Assembly: GCA_021443825.1 (NCBI GenBank)
Contig: JABUTE010000023.1
Coordinates: 1-21,091 of the forward strand
Source: Bacillota bacterium
GTDB lineage: Bacteria > Bacillota > Clostridia > Peptostreptococcales > Anaerovoracaceae
Direction: 5' to 3'
DNA length: 21,091 bases
Positions within the stretch are counted from its first letter, which is position 1. Each line of letters begins with the position of its first letter. The translations under genes were made by a program, and so were the position numbers. The notes beneath the pieces are model-generated. The model worked only from the letters and a program-made list of their open reading frames with translations. It had not been told where the DNA came from and searched no databases. Below are positions 7,351 through 13,999 of the stretch, piece after piece.

Positions 7351-8241
7351 TTACGGCTTCATCGCGCGGGGATGGGTCTTGTCGTAGACATCCATGATGC
7401 GCTTTTTAGTAACCGTCAGATAGAGCTTGGCGGCATTGATATCCTCCAGCCCCATCAGCTCCTGCAGCGACTTGAGATCGGCTCCGTTCTGCAGCATATG
7501 GGCAGCAAAGGAATTGCGCATCACCTGCGGATTCAGGCCGCTGCCCAGCCCTGCCTTTTCGCCGTAAAAGCGGATCAGCTTCCAGATGCCTTGCCGGGTG
7601 ATGCGGCTGCCCTGGTAATTGACGAACAGAGCGCTCTCGCCGCTGTCTGCCTTTACCAGTGCGGGACGTGCCTGCTGCAGATAGGTCTTTAAAGCCTCAA
7701 GCGCCGGTTTTCCGATGGGAATGATGCGGCTTTTGCCTTCTGTGCTGCAGACGATGAAACCGATCTTCAGATCGGCATCCTTCACGTCGGCCGAGGCCAT
7801 TTCGCCGGCCCGCATGCCGGTGGCGTACATCAGCTCCAGAATGGCCTTGTCGCGAAGACTTTTGGGATCGGTGCCGTCGATGTCAAGAAGGCTCTCCATC
7901 TGCTCGACGGTAAGATAATCCAATGCCTTGGGAGCCATTTTGGGAGACCGGATGCCGGCGGCCGGATTTGTCATCACCTTTCCCTTCTCCAGAAGAAAGG
8001 CGTAATAGCACCTTACAGAAGACATTTTACGGTTAACCGTCGACGGGTTTCGTCCGGAAGACTTCAGCGCCATGAGATAGGCGGCAATGTCGGCGTTTCC
8101 AGCTGTTTCGGGAGTCTTGCCCCGCTCCTGCAGCAGATAGGCATCGAATTCCTTCAGGTCGCCCAGATAGGCGCTGCAGGTGCTGTCCGATGCGGTTTTC
8201 TCGGTTTTCAGATACAGTTTGAATTCTTCGATATGATCCAT
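7351..8241 (-). CDS. XerC/D-family tyrosine recombinase with substituted catalytic residues
   Basis: 296 residues, full Xer length, with an N-terminal SAM-like core-binding domain (residues 1-90) and a C-terminal catalytic domain. It ends in THPRA like XerD. Arg144 (ATGMRAGE), Arg242 (PQVMRNSF) and Tyr274 (KLYLTV) fit the catalytic Arg, Arg and Tyr. The His of the HxxR box is Gln239, the H/W residue is Leu265 (LMGLED, normally LGH), and the beta-hairpin Lys aligns with Thr167, although Lys170 is nearby. It may be a low-activity or non-cleaving Xer relative, comparable in principle to the streptococcal XerD-like proteins. It starts 11 bases after the NUDIX gene with GAGG five bases before the ATG, so it is cotranscribed with it. 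Confidence 0.85.
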   Translation of the reverse strand: MDHIEEFKLYLKTEKTASDSTCSAYLGDLKEFDAYLLQERGKTPETAGNADIAAYLMALKSSGRNPSTVNRKMSSVRCYYAFLLEKGKVMTNPAAGIRSPKMAPKALDYLTVEQMESLLDIDGTDPKSLRDKAILELMYATGMRAGEMASADVKDADLKIGFIVCSTEGKSRIIPIGKPALEALKTYLQQARPALVKADSGESALFVNYQGSRITRQGIWKLIRFYGEKAGLGSGLNPQVMRNSFAAHMLQNGADLKSLQELMGLEDINAAKLYLTVTKKRIMDVYDKTHPRAMKP

Positions 8242-8252
8242 GGGAACCTCTG

Positions 8253-8828
8253 TTATATGCCGGCTTCCCGTGCGAGAAGAAGCACGGCGGTGATGGTCTT
8301 TGCGTCGATGATCTCTCCCCTTCGGATCATCGCAAGCAGCTGAGGAAGGGTGAATTCATAAAGCTCCACATCTTCGCCCTCATCGGGATCGGTCTCGCCC
8401 TGCACCGTGCAGCGGCATTTCCATATCTCGATCTTTTCGTTGGTATAGCCTACCGAACCGCAGATGGTGGCAAGAGGCTGCCAGTCTTCTGCTTCCCAGC
8501 CGGTCTCTTCTTTCAGCTCCCGCTTGCCGGTGCACAGCCAATAGCCCTTCCGGCCGTCTTCTGCGATGACTTCGCAGGGGGTCTCATCGGGGTCGATCTT
8601 TCCGGCAGGGATCTCCCAGATCACGTCGTCCAGGGCTTTGCGGTATTGCTTTTCCATCAGCAGCTTTCCGTCCGGAGTCAATGCGGCGACGGCTACCGCC
8701 CCCTTATGCTCGATGCAATAGCGGGTGGAGGTGCGGCCGCCCTTTACGCGAACGGTATGCCTGACCAGAGTAAAAACGGGGTTTTGCAAAAGAACTTCTT
8801 TGGTAAGGGTCTCTTCGATAAAAGGCAT
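8253..8828 (-). CDS. NUDIX hydrolase (ADP-ribose pyrophosphatase-like) with expanded Nudix box
   Basis: 191 residues resembling the ADP-ribose pyrophosphatase (NudF) group: WEIPAGKIDPDE opens the Nudix box at residues 71-82 and RELKEETGW closes it at 103-111. In the canonical box seven residues separate the first Glu from the Arg; here there are 20 (83-102), which implies an in-frame insertion of 13 residues (near VIAEDGRKGYWLC). The catalytic Glu residues of the RELxEETG helix remain, so Mg-dependent hydrolysis of a nucleoside diphosphate derivative is still plausible. AGGAT lies seven bases before the ATG. A NUDIX gene next to a Xer gene is a familiar clostridial arrangement, usually with spoIIM, which is absent. 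Confidence 0.87.
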   Translation of the reverse strand: MPFIEETLTKEVLLQNPVFTLVRHTVRVKGGRTSTRYCIEHKGAVAVAALTPDGKLLMEKQYRKALDDVIWEIPAGKIDPDETPCEVIAEDGRKGYWLCTGKRELKEETGWEAEDWQPLATICGSVGYTNEKIEIWKCRCTVQGETDPDEGEDVELYEFTLPQLLAMIRRGEIIDAKTITAVLLLAREAGI

Positions 8829-8877
8829 TTTGATATCCTGACTGAAACAACAAAAATAGGATTCTGTCTACCAGTCC

Positions 8878-8906
8878 ATTGTAACGGCAAACGGAAAAAA
8901 GGAAAA
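8878..8906 (-). promoter_or_regulatory. Possible promoter of the NUDIX-recombinase unit
   Basis: On the minus strand a good TACAAT (8883-8878) lies 17 bases after a poor TTTTCC (8906-8901), about 50 bases before the NUDIX start. Confidence 0.4.
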
Positions 8907-8955
8907 GAGAAAAATCAGAAAAATGCCGTTTTCCGCAATTTCATCACATCCTTTC

Positions 8956-8984
8956 TTGCGCAGGAAAAGGAATTCTGTTATACT
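8956..8984 (+). promoter_or_regulatory. Promoter of an orphan short transcript
   Basis: TTGCGC (8956-8961), a 17-base spacer and TATACT (8979-8984) make a strong sigma-A-type promoter on the plus strand. No open frame with a ribosome site lies between it and the terminator that begins 60 bases later. Confidence 0.6.
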
Positions 8985-8990
8985 CTGCTT

Positions 8991-9082
8991 GAAACTATCT
9001 CCCCTGTTAGCTTCAAAATCTCTAATCCCAATACCCCTTTTGAACAAAAGAAACTGCTCCCCTGCAGTTTCTTTTGTTTTTT
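8991..9082 (+). ncRNA. Candidate small RNA of about 92 bases (or attenuated leader)
   Basis: The segment is bounded by a near-consensus promoter and a strong intrinsic terminator: ACAAAAGAAACTGC (9044-9057) pairs perfectly over 14 bases with 9064-9077, followed by five to six T. A smaller stem, TTGAA/TTCAA, is possible near 8989-9015. The first part is C- and U-rich (repeated CCCC), with little coding signal. It may be a free regulatory RNA or a terminated leader of the gene starting at 9110. I recognise no known RNA family. Confidence 0.45.
9044..9082 (+). terminator. Intrinsic terminator between divergent genes
   Basis: A 14-base-pair perfect stem with a six-base loop (TCCCCT) and a T-run on the plus strand. 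No protein gene on the plus strand within the window ends upstream, which is what points to a short transcript. Confidence 0.85.
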
Positions 9083-9102
9083 GCCTTCTTTTCCGCTATA
9101 CT
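9074..9102 (+). promoter_or_regulatory. Promoter of the YprB-type gene, giving a near-leaderless mRNA
   Basis: TTGTTT (9074-9079), a 17-base spacer and TATACT (9097-9102). The expected start of transcription, seven to eight bases on, coincides with the ATG at 9110. The -35 lies inside the upstream terminator. Confidence 0.55.
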
Positions 9103-9109
9103 GAAGACC

Positions 9110-10048
9110 ATGAAGCACGATCCTTATCTGAAAAATCTCAATTATGCCATCTTCGACATCGAGACCACCGGCCTTTCTCCGGTAGGCAATATGGTCATCA
9201 GCGCCTCTTTTTACGATCCCAAGACAGAGCAGCTGCTCCAGCTGTTTTCGGAGGATCCTGCCGGCGAAGAGCAGGTGCTGCGAAAGACGGCAGAGCTGCT
9301 TTCGGCCCGTGATGCGGTCATCACCTACAACGGGCGCAGCTTCGATCTTCCTTTCGTCAAGGCCCGGGCGAAAAAATACGGCATCGATGCCTCAATGCCG
9401 CTGCTTTGGAATGCGGATCTTTATCTGTGGCTGAAAAAATACTGGCCCATGGCAGAGCTGGTGCCCTCCCTTCGGCAGAAGGCAGTGGAAGAGATCCTGG
9501 GCGTCGAGGATCACCGCACCGATGAGATCGGCGGGGCGGAATGCATCTCGTTATACAGCCGCTATCTGCAGCTGGGCCGCCCGCAGGATAAAGAGACCAT
9601 TCTGCTGCACAACGGCGATGATGTTCGCCAGCTGGCAAAGATCTGCGATAAGATCAACTTTCTGCCCTGGCATGACATCGCTTTTCACGATGGCTTTTTC
9701 GCCCGCTATGAAAACGGCAGCGCCCTGTTGGGGCCGGCGCAGCTGAAGCAGAAGAAGGTGCAGCTGAAGGCGAAGACCCTGCCGGGAAGCCTGCCCGCCA
9801 GCTTTTTCGATGACTGCTATACCCTGGAATACGACAGCTTTACCGGAAACATCGCCCTCACCCTCTTTGCAGAGCAGAAGGGAGACCTTCTCTTTGCCGA
9901 TCTGGACCGGCTGCCCGTAAGGCCGGGCGCCTTTGCCGACCTGGTAGGCTTTCACGAAGGCTTTCTGGTGCTGGCCCGGGAACAGAAGCCTCTTACCCGG
10001 GAATGCAACCGGCTGGCCTATGCCATCCTGCAAAATCTTTTCAAATAA
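9110..10048 (+). CDS. YprB-type RNase H-fold exonuclease-like protein
   Basis: 312 residues. It has a 3'-5' exonuclease (DEDD) fold of the YprB ribonuclease H-like group: FDIETTGL near the N-terminus (D-x-E), VITYNGRSFDLPFV (second Asp) and LLHNGDDVRQLAK (last Asp). The C-terminal 120 residues are not recognised and may bind a partner or nucleic acid. The first ATG is at 9110; an in-frame TTG at 9074 lies inside the terminator stem and is rejected. Only GAAG, four bases away, precedes the ATG, and the promoter predicts a leaderless message. No clear terminator follows; read-through into the tRNA and its terminator is possible. The substrate (DNA or RNA) is not known. Confidence 0.82.
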   Translation: MKHDPYLKNLNYAIFDIETTGLSPVGNMVISASFYDPKTEQLLQLFSEDPAGEEQVLRKTAELLSARDAVITYNGRSFDLPFVKARAKKYGIDASMPLLWNADLYLWLKKYWPMAELVPSLRQKAVEEILGVEDHRTDEIGGAECISLYSRYLQLGRPQDKETILLHNGDDVRQLAKICDKINFLPWHDIAFHDGFFARYENGSALLGPAQLKQKKVQLKAKTLPGSLPASFFDDCYTLEYDSFTGNIALTLFAEQKGDLLFADLDRLPVRPGAFADLVGFHEGFLVLAREQKPLTRECNRLAYAILQNLFK

Positions 10049-10062
10049 ATTGCGAAAAAGGC

Positions 10063-10091
10063 TTTACAAACAAGAACGGGTATTGTATATT
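10063..10091 (+). promoter_or_regulatory. Promoter of tRNA-Arg
   Basis: TTTACA (10063-10068), a 17-base spacer and TATATT (10086-10091), 19 bases before the mature tRNA. Confidence 0.75.
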
Positions 10092-10109
10092 ATCTGAGTG
10101 CTTAGTCGT

Positions 10110-10185
10110 GCGCCAGTAGCTCAACGGATAGAGTGCCTGACTACGAATCAGTAGGTTGTGGGTTCGAATCCCGCCTGGCGCACCA
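10110..10185 (+). tRNA. tRNA-Arg (anticodon ACG)
   Basis: 76 bases with a seven-pair acceptor stem (GCGCCAG/CTGGCGC), D arm, anticodon loop CTACGAA with ACG at 10143-10145, T arm containing GGTTCGAATCC and an encoded CCA end. ACG is normally edited to ICG by TadA to read CGU, CGC and CGA. The outer anticodon-stem pair appears to be a C-T mismatch, which is minor. It has its own promoter and terminator. Confidence 0.96.
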
Positions 10186-10190
10186 AGCAA

Positions 10191-10215
10191 AAAGCTCCTC
10201 GAAAGAGGAGCTTTT
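10191..10215. terminator. Bidirectional terminator between tRNA-Arg and the M55 gene
   Basis: AAGCTCCTC, a GAAA tetraloop and GAGGAGCTT, flanked by A-run and T-run. It terminates the tRNA on the plus strand and can also serve the converging M55 gene on the minus strand. Confidence 0.88.
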
Positions 10216-10267
10216 TCTTTTGCCTTTTGATGTAGTCGGAGCAGCATCCGTGCCGGGAGCTTCCTGT

Positions 10268-11095
10268 CTAAGCCAGCTGGTCGACGACACGGTAGAAGAG
10301 CAGCTCGTGTACCTTGAATACGGTCTCGGGGTCGGCGGTGAAGGATACGGTTCTGGGAGACAGTCTCTTGACACCGGGAACCAGAGTCGCGGTATCTGCC
10401 ATATTGGAGTCCTTAAAGTCGATCTCCATAGTCAGCTCGGCCGGGCAGTCCAGCGGCTTGATCTCATCTCTTCTTGCCAAAGCCGCCTTAACGCCGTTGT
10501 AGATCATTTCTCTTGCAACGGTGGGATGGATGGAGATGGCAGAAAAACGGCTTCTTCCTTCTTTTACGACGATGGCTTCCATGTTGGGAACAAAGGCCTT
10601 GCATTCTTCAGCCAGGGCCTTGTCGCCGATGCAGGCGACCAGAGGCACGCCGTAGAATCCGGCGACCAGCGCATTGGCAACCGTCTCGGTGTTCATGGTG
10701 ACACCGTTAAACCGCAGGTTATAGATCTTTCCGCCGTTGTAGCAATGATCGATGACCCCGCCCAGGGTCAGACCGGCTCCGGCATGGCCGAAGGAGATAT
10801 AGGCGTCAAAGGTGCTGTCGATGGCTTCCATCTGCAGGCTGCTGCGCATGGCGCCCGAGATCAGCTTGCAGCGGGGATCCATATCTTCGATGATCAGATT
10901 CTCCATATCGGCATGACCGTCGCAGACATAGACCTCGTCGTAGCCGGAGTCAAAGCAGGCGGCGATGGCTGCGTTTACGTCGGCTGCAAGGCGCTTTCTG
11001 GCGATGCCGAAATCGCGGCAGGCAGAATTGGACTGCAGGCGGGATACGTTGCCCTCCATGCCTTCGATATCAGCAGAGATATATGCTTTTTTCAT
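10268..11095 (-). CDS. M55-family D-aminopeptidase (DppA-like)
   Basis: 275 residues, the same size as Bacillus DppA (about 274). DppA zinc and active-site positions are conserved in place: Asp9 and Glu11 in SADIEGMEG, His61 in CDGHADMEN, His104 in SFGHAGAG and Glu137 in MNTETVAN. The family hydrolyses D-Ala-containing dipeptides in the cytosol and forms decamers in DppA. No dipeptide ABC transporter is adjacent, unlike the dpp operon of Bacillus, so the source of substrate is unclear; cell-wall D-Ala peptides are one guess. AAAGGA lies about nine bases before the ATG, and the gene has its own extended -10 promoter. Confidence 0.92.
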   Translation of the reverse strand: MKKAYISADIEGMEGNVSRLQSNSACRDFGIARKRLAADVNAAIAACFDSGYDEVYVCDGHADMENLIIEDMDPRCKLISGAMRSSLQMEAIDSTFDAYISFGHAGAGLTLGGVIDHCYNGGKIYNLRFNGVTMNTETVANALVAGFYGVPLVACIGDKALAEECKAFVPNMEAIVVKEGRSRFSAISIHPTVAREMIYNGVKAALARRDEIKPLDCPAELTMEIDFKDSNMADTATLVPGVKRLSPRTVSFTADPETVFKVHELLFYRVVDQLA

Positions 11096-11151
11096 TTTTA
11101 TCGGGTCCTTTCTTTCTAATTCGAAATAACGGATTCAAAGGTTATATATTC

Positions 11152-11179
11152 AGTATACCATATTGGGGCGGCCTGTGAC
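11152..11179 (-). promoter_or_regulatory. Promoter of the M55 gene
   Basis: On the minus strand TATACT (11157-11152), preceded by the extended -10 TGG, with a fair -35 GTCACA (11179-11174) at 16 bases. Confidence 0.55.
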
Positions 11180-11234
11180 AGTCTATGCACCGCTGCCAAG
11201 AGGGCGTCGACTTTCCTTGCAGGCCGCATGCCCC

Positions 11235-11263
11235 TTGTGAAAGTCACCTTCCTATGCTATACT
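11235..11263 (+). promoter_or_regulatory. Promoter of the flavodoxin-rubredoxin gene
   Basis: TTGTGA (11235-11240), a 17-base spacer and TATACT (11258-11263) with an extended TGC. It diverges from the M55 promoter, with about 55 bases between the two -35 elements. Confidence 0.7.
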
Positions 11264-11316
11264 GTAATCAAATGATTAGCCATTGCTAACTGATACAAAA
11301 AAGGAGGAACACGTCC

Positions 11317-11946
11317 ATGAAAAGCATCGTATGTTATGAGACCCAGCACGGCAGCGCCAAACGACTGGCTCAGGCCATCGCTGCAAGGCTGAACTGCCTT
11401 TGCGTCAATGTCGATACCCCGTTCCAGGCAGAGGATGAAACTGTCTACGACCATCTGGTTCTGGTCTTCGGCTTCCGCGGCCCCTATACCGCCCAGCTGA
11501 CAAAGCTGTTTTTAGAGCGGATGCGGGGCAAGCTGCACTATAAACACGTAGTCGTCGCCGGCGAGGGACTTTTCTCCGAAAAGGAATTTCCTTCCGTCGC
11601 AGAAGGACTTCGCGCTCTGGCAGAGCCGGCCAGCTTTCATACCTTCTTTATGAAGGGCCAGCTTCGTGTCGCAACCCTCACCATGGAGGAGCAGGCCATT
11701 TTAGGCAAGTTCTCCCAGCTGACCGGCATGGTCATCGAGGATATGGGCGAGTTCTCGCAGGATGAAGCAGAACGCATCGCAGCCGAGATCGAAACGACAC
11801 TGGCTGCCTGCCCTGCCGTCGAGGATCCGGACGCAGGAAAAAAGCGCTGGATCTGCTCTGTCTGCGGCTATGTCCATACCGCAGACCTGCCACCCGAACA
11901 GTGCCCGGTATGCAAACAGCCTGCCGATAAGTTCAAAGAAATGTAA
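11317..11946 (+). CDS. Flavodoxin-rubredoxin fusion protein
   Basis: 209 residues. Residues 1-160 look like a flavodoxin domain: the FMN phosphate-binding loop is YETQHGSAKRLAQAI and FGFRGPYTA is a candidate for a second loop. The C-terminal 35 residues are a short rubredoxin or rubrerythrin-type domain with two CxxC pairs, WICSVCGY and QCPVCKQP, separated by only 13 residues, which binds one iron. Such fusions carry electrons within one chain, typically to oxygen- or peroxide-reducing enzymes in anaerobes. No partner such as FprA or rubrerythrin is adjacent. AGGAGG lies nine bases before the ATG. It is a single-gene unit with promoter and terminator. Confidence 0.88.
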   Translation: MKSIVCYETQHGSAKRLAQAIAARLNCLCVNVDTPFQAEDETVYDHLVLVFGFRGPYTAQLTKLFLERMRGKLHYKHVVVAGEGLFSEKEFPSVAEGLRALAEPASFHTFFMKGQLRVATLTMEEQAILGKFSQLTGMVIEDMGEFSQDEAERIAAEIETTLAACPAVEDPDAGKKRWICSVCGYVHTADLPPEQCPVCKQPADKFKEM

Positions 11947-11953
11947 AAAGACC

Positions 11954-12005
11954 GAAAAAAAAGGGGCTGCCTTAGGGCAGCCCTTCTTTTATCCCCGTGA
12001 CGGGG
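11954..12005. terminator. Bidirectional terminator between converging genes
   Basis: GGGCTGCC (11964-11971) pairs with GGCAGCCC (11976-11983). On the minus strand it is followed by about eight T, and on the plus strand by TTCTTTT. A second small hairpin, CCCCG/CGGGG, is at 11993-12005. It serves both the flavodoxin-rubredoxin and the aminopeptidase genes. Confidence 0.88.
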
Positions 12006-12007
12006 TC

Positions 12008-13963
12008 TTATACTTCTTCTGCCTGCCCTGCAGCGACAAGGATCTTCGCATACAGCAGCACGGCCGCAGGATCGTAGACATTAAATTCATAGGCCAGATC
12101 CATAGCGACCTGAGCAACCGTCTTTACGCCGTCGAAATAGTAGCCGATGGCCGTAAGGGCATCGCCCATGGAATGGACATACTTCTCCTGGAATTCCTCG
12201 ACCATGGCCTGCAGAGGCTGCTCGAATACAGTGCGCGGCCCGCGGATGGGGAACGGGGTATTGCAGGTCCTGCGGATGACCATCCGGTATTTGACCTTCT
12301 GGGCAGGGGTGATGATGCTCTTAAGCCTTGCGGTGGTCGGATCGAAGCCTTCGATGGCCTTTACCAGGGCACGGATCCGGTTCTTCTGTGCCTCCAGTTC
12401 TTCGGGGCAGATATCCCCGATCCAGTCATAGAAGCTGTCGAAGCTCTGCAGCTTCCAGTTGGTATAGGCTGCGATGCGGCCGTTATAGAAAGCGGGATCC
12501 ACCTTGCCCTTGCCGAGCAGGGTATACAGCTCTGACAGATAGGCTGCGGTGCGGGCAAGACCCATATCGCAAATGGGCGCCATGTCGGCAGCCTCCAGGT
12601 TGGCCAGCGAATAGGCATACCCGGCGGCAAGAGCAGCGGAGCGGCTGAGGATATAGGGATCGACCCGGTCCAGAGTGTCGCTGCTGGTATGATAATACTT
12701 ATCCGGCCACTGGCCCAGCATCAGGCAGGGAATGCTGCACTGCGGATCGGAATAGACGATATGGTCGCTTCCTCCGGAGAAGGAAGTGATATGGCTGTTG
12801 AACATGGGGCAGAAGGAGGAGCCGGTCATGCCCGAGACCTCGTGGCGGATCTCATCCAGCACGACAGCAGCCGCATCGGAAACAAGAGACGGCAGGGAAA
12901 GAGGCAGATCGGTGATGGTGATGGGACCGTAGCCTCTGTCCTGACGGCCGCCGACCATATCCAGATTGAAGGCTGCCTTGATCTTTGCAGAAGCGGCGCC
13001 CAGCTTTTCCACATAGGCATAGGAGCCGGGAAATTCGGGAACCAAAAGCATGCGGATGCCTCTCTTAAGGGGCGGCAGCTTTCCGGTATTGACCAGATCG
13101 TTGATGGTGCGCATGGCTTCCATTACAGCAGCGCAGCCGCTGGCATTGTCGTTGGCAGAGGCTCTTGGATGGCACAGATGGCCGACCAGCAGGATCTCTT
13201 CGTCGGTCTCACCGGGAAGAAAGGCTGTCACATCTTCGATATGGCCGTCATACAGCCGGGAATCCACATAGCAGGTAACGGTGGGATATTCCTTCTTTGC
13301 CGCCAGCTCGGCGCACAGCTTCGCCAGCTTATCGCCCTGGCGGGGAGTGAGTACAAAGCCGAAGGCCTTTTTCTGATCGGGCTTCCACCAGAAGGAGGTA
13401 TAGCGGCGGGTATCGGACTGATCGTGGCGTTCTCTTACGTAGGGATCCTCCAGCACGTAGTCGGTGAGGATGCCGATGGCGCCCTTCTTTTCGACGGCCC
13501 AGCCGTAGATCTCGTTGAAATCACCCCGGTAGAAGACGATCTTGCCCTGCAGATCCAGATTGCGGTAGGCGGCTTCCTTGGAGCCCTTATCCAGCATAAT
13601 GACGGGGGTGGGCGTATTGCGAAGGTCTACGGCGATGCTTTTCTGGATGACCGAAATGGGGCAGGCATCGAAGTCGGCCAGGCGGGTCTCACAGGGAGAC
13701 ACCAGGTCGCACCAGGCATTGGTGATGTCCCATTCCTGGAAGGTAGGATACGGCCCCCAGAAGCCTTTTTCCGAAGACGGAAACGACAGCACCTCTGCGG
13801 AAGGGATACCCATTCGGTCCAGCTTCTGCTTTACATGCTCTGCTGCGGCGCGATAGCCGGTGGAGCACTGGATCCGGTGATAGGTCGAGATCTCTGCAAC
13901 GGTCTGAAAAGCGCGTTCGCCGCTGACGTATTTTAAGATCTGCTGTACGTTTTCTCTGATCAT
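12008..13963 (-). CDS. DUF4910/M28-type zinc aminopeptidase-like protein with inserted domain
   Basis: 651 residues with no signal peptide or membrane segment, so cytosolic. The metal site fits the M28 clan: LLVGHLCHPRASANDNASG (His, Asp), LVPEFPGS (Glu), NLDMVGG (Asp) and KYYHTSSDTLDRVDP (His). The HLCHPxxxNDNxSG and YHTSxDxLD wording matches the DUF4910 aminopeptidase-like group, in which I recall a C-terminal winged-helix tail; the final 45 residues (VAQVAMDLAYEF and on) fit such a tail. Residues of about 100-235 resemble a PA-type insert, making it longer than usual family members (about 420). A perfect AGGAGG lies eight bases before the ATG. It is probably cotranscribed with the MFS gene 36 bases upstream and may process what that imports. 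Confidence 0.8.
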   Translation of the reverse strand: MIRENVQQILKYVSGERAFQTVAEISTYHRIQCSTGYRAAAEHVKQKLDRMGIPSAEVLSFPSSEKGFWGPYPTFQEWDITNAWCDLVSPCETRLADFDACPISVIQKSIAVDLRNTPTPVIMLDKGSKEAAYRNLDLQGKIVFYRGDFNEIYGWAVEKKGAIGILTDYVLEDPYVRERHDQSDTRRYTSFWWKPDQKKAFGFVLTPRQGDKLAKLCAELAAKKEYPTVTCYVDSRLYDGHIEDVTAFLPGETDEEILLVGHLCHPRASANDNASGCAAVMEAMRTINDLVNTGKLPPLKRGIRMLLVPEFPGSYAYVEKLGAASAKIKAAFNLDMVGGRQDRGYGPITITDLPLSLPSLVSDAAAVVLDEIRHEVSGMTGSSFCPMFNSHITSFSGGSDHIVYSDPQCSIPCLMLGQWPDKYYHTSSDTLDRVDPYILSRSAALAAGYAYSLANLEAADMAPICDMGLARTAAYLSELYTLLGKGKVDPAFYNGRIAAYTNWKLQSFDSFYDWIGDICPEELEAQKNRIRALVKAIEGFDPTTARLKSIITPAQKVKYRMVIRRTCNTPFPIRGPRTVFEQPLQAMVEEFQEKYVHSMGDALTAIGYYFDGVKTVAQVAMDLAYEFNVYDPAAVLLYAKILVAAGQAEEV

Positions 13964-13999
13964 GATGCGATCCTCCTTTTCTGCAATGGCTTTGGAATA

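Noticed and set aside
8829..9109. Known riboswitch or T-box in the divergent 281-base gap
   Set aside because: I looked for T-box, cobalamin, SAM and TPP core sequences and saw none; only a promoter-terminator unit is supported.
10110..10300. tRNA-Arg as an integration site for a mobile element
   Set aside because: No integrase-bearing element, direct repeat of the tRNA 3' end or change in composition follows; the Xer gene nearby is on a housekeeping unit.
12689..13936. Open frame of 415 codons antisense to the DUF4910/M28 gene
   Set aside because: Low-complexity Gly/Ala/His-rich translation without a domain, opposite a convincing peptidase with a perfect ribosome site.
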